Below are positions 14,578 to 15,368 of a stretch of DNA of 15,368 nt, one piece after another (the stretch's first letter is position 1; every line of letters starts with the position of its first letter). Source of the DNA: Chitinophagaceae bacterium (GTDB lineage: Bacteria; Bacteroidota; Bacteroidia; Chitinophagales; Chitinophagaceae); NCBI GenBank assembly GCA_003456175.1, contig DMPB01000212.1, positions 18,858 through 34,225 of the forward strand. Reading direction: 5' to 3'. The translations under genes and the position numbers were made by a program. The notes beneath the pieces are model-generated. The model was not told the origin of the DNA. It ran no database searches and saw nothing but the letters and a program-made list of their open reading frames with translations.

Positions 14578-15368
14578 ATGGAAGCGATTAAGCCCGATGA
14601 AATTTCAGCGATACTGCGCCAGCAGTTAAGCAATTTCAACGCCAGTGCCGAGCTGGAAGAAGTAGGTACCGTATTGCAGGTGGGCGATGGTATTGCCCGT
14701 GTGTACGGCCTTAACAACGTACGCAGCGGTGAGCTGGTAGCCTTTGATAATGGTTTAAAAGCCATAGCCCTGAACCTAGAGGAAGATAACGTAGGTGTGG
14801 TACTACTTGGCGATAGCAAAAGTGTAAAGGAAGGTGATAAAGTACGCCGTACTGGTCAGATTGCCTCTATTAAAGTAGGCGAAGGCATGGTAGGCCGTGT
14901 AGTTAATACTCTTGGTGAGCCTATTGATGGTAAAGGCCCTATCGTTGGTGATTTGTATGAAATGCCATTGGAGCGTAAAGCACCTGGTGTAATTTATCGT
15001 GAGCCAGTTAAAGAACCATTACAAACAGGTATCAAAGCGATTGATGCGATGATTCCTGTAGGTCGTGGTCAACGTGAATTGGTAATTGGTGACCGTCAAA
15101 CTGGTAAAACTGCCATTTGTATTGACACCATTATCAATCAAAAAGAGTTTTACGAAGCTGGTAAGCCAGTATATTGTATATACGTAGCCATTGGACAGAA
15201 AGCTAGTACTATTGCTGGTGTAATGAAAACATTACAAGATGCTGGTGCTATGGCTTACACCGTAATTGTAGCTGCAAGTGCCAGCGATCCTGCTCCGCAG
15301 CAGTTCTACGCACCATTTGCTGGTGCTGCGATTGGTGAATTCTTCCGCGATACTGGTCGTCCTGCATT
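14578..15368 (+). CDS. atpA: F1Fo ATP synthase subunit alpha, 3' end outside window
   Basis: Subunit alpha makes up the alternating non-catalytic nucleotide sites of the F1 head. The frame opens at ATG 14578 and stays open to the window edge: 263 complete codons of an expected total of about 520. The N-terminus [17 protein letters not shown] is the delta-contacting helix. The beta-barrel domain follows with [11 protein letters not shown]. The nucleotide-binding domain has [16 protein letters not shown], then [20 protein letters not shown] with the P-loop at 171-178 (K177). It continues through [15 protein letters not shown] and [14 protein letters not shown]. No frameshift or missing residue was seen. 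It lies 111 bp after atpH; atpG would be expected next but is outside the window. Confidence 0.97.
   Translation, partial: MEAIKPDEISAILRQQLSNFNASAELEEVGTVLQVGDGIARVYGLNNVRSGELVAFDNGLKAIALNLEEDNVGVVLLGDSKSVKEGDKVRRTGQIASIKVGEGMVGRVVNTLGEPIDGKGPIVGDLYEMPLERKAPGVIYREPVKEPLQTGIKAIDAMIPVGRGQRELVIGDRQTGKTAICIDTIINQKEFYEAGKPVYCIYVAIGQKASTIAGVMKTLQDAGAMAYTVIVAASASDPAPQQFYAPFAGAAIGEFFRDTGRPA

Overview
The window looks like chromosomal DNA of a Bacteroidota bacterium, most likely Chitinophagaceae or a near relative. Three things suggest this. Several start sites are preceded by the Bacteroidota -7 promoter word TAnnTTTG, and Shine-Dalgarno sequences are mostly absent. The ATP synthase genes run atpB-atpE-atpF-atpH-atpA, with an AtpB that carries an N-terminal signal peptide and a His-rich extension. 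The housekeeping proteins (GatA, DusB, CysS with KMGKS, MsbA-like ABC exporter) have Bacteroidota-like features. There are no rRNA, tRNA, CRISPR, phage or insertion-sequence genes, and no gene-free stretch over 300 bp.

Layout. gatA (80-1528, +) is followed by a membrane-anchored MltD-like lytic transglycosylase (1598-2707, +) that ends at a clear intrinsic terminator. On the minus strand, dusB (4641 to 3601) is followed 29 bp later by an unrecognised AT-rich membrane protein (3571 to 2801). A CPBP-family intramembrane protease (4751-5683, +) is divergent from dusB. It converges on a minus-strand series: EEP-family phosphodiesterase (9747 to 8608), cysS (8468 to 6939) and a GNAT-like acyltransferase (6906 to 5731). 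An MsbA-like ABC exporter (9849-11687, +) is divergent from the EEP gene. The atp cluster follows: atpB, atpE, atpF, atpH and the first 263 codons of atpA, cut by the window edge.

Function. The set combines translation quality and tRNA metabolism (GatA, CysS, DusB), envelope upkeep (transglycosylase, lipid-type exporter, membrane protease) and energy conversion (F1Fo ATP synthase). No dedicated accessory or defence system was found.

The most unusual signal is a dispersed 13-15 bp word, consensus cATTTRCCGYAAGGy. It occurs eight times as an exact 13-mer variant, plus once with one mismatch. Six of the exact copies lie between genes, in five different spacers around the central genes, including one perfect inverted pair. 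Two exact copies and the mismatched one lie inside genes. Density, inverted pairing near gene ends and frame-tolerant coding copies resemble DNA-uptake-sequence families, but a REP-like or regulatory element is also possible. The second unusual region is the 209-bp, hairpin-rich atpE-atpF spacer, which also carries a good promoter match just before atpF. This suggests that atpBE and atpFHA can be expressed at different levels.
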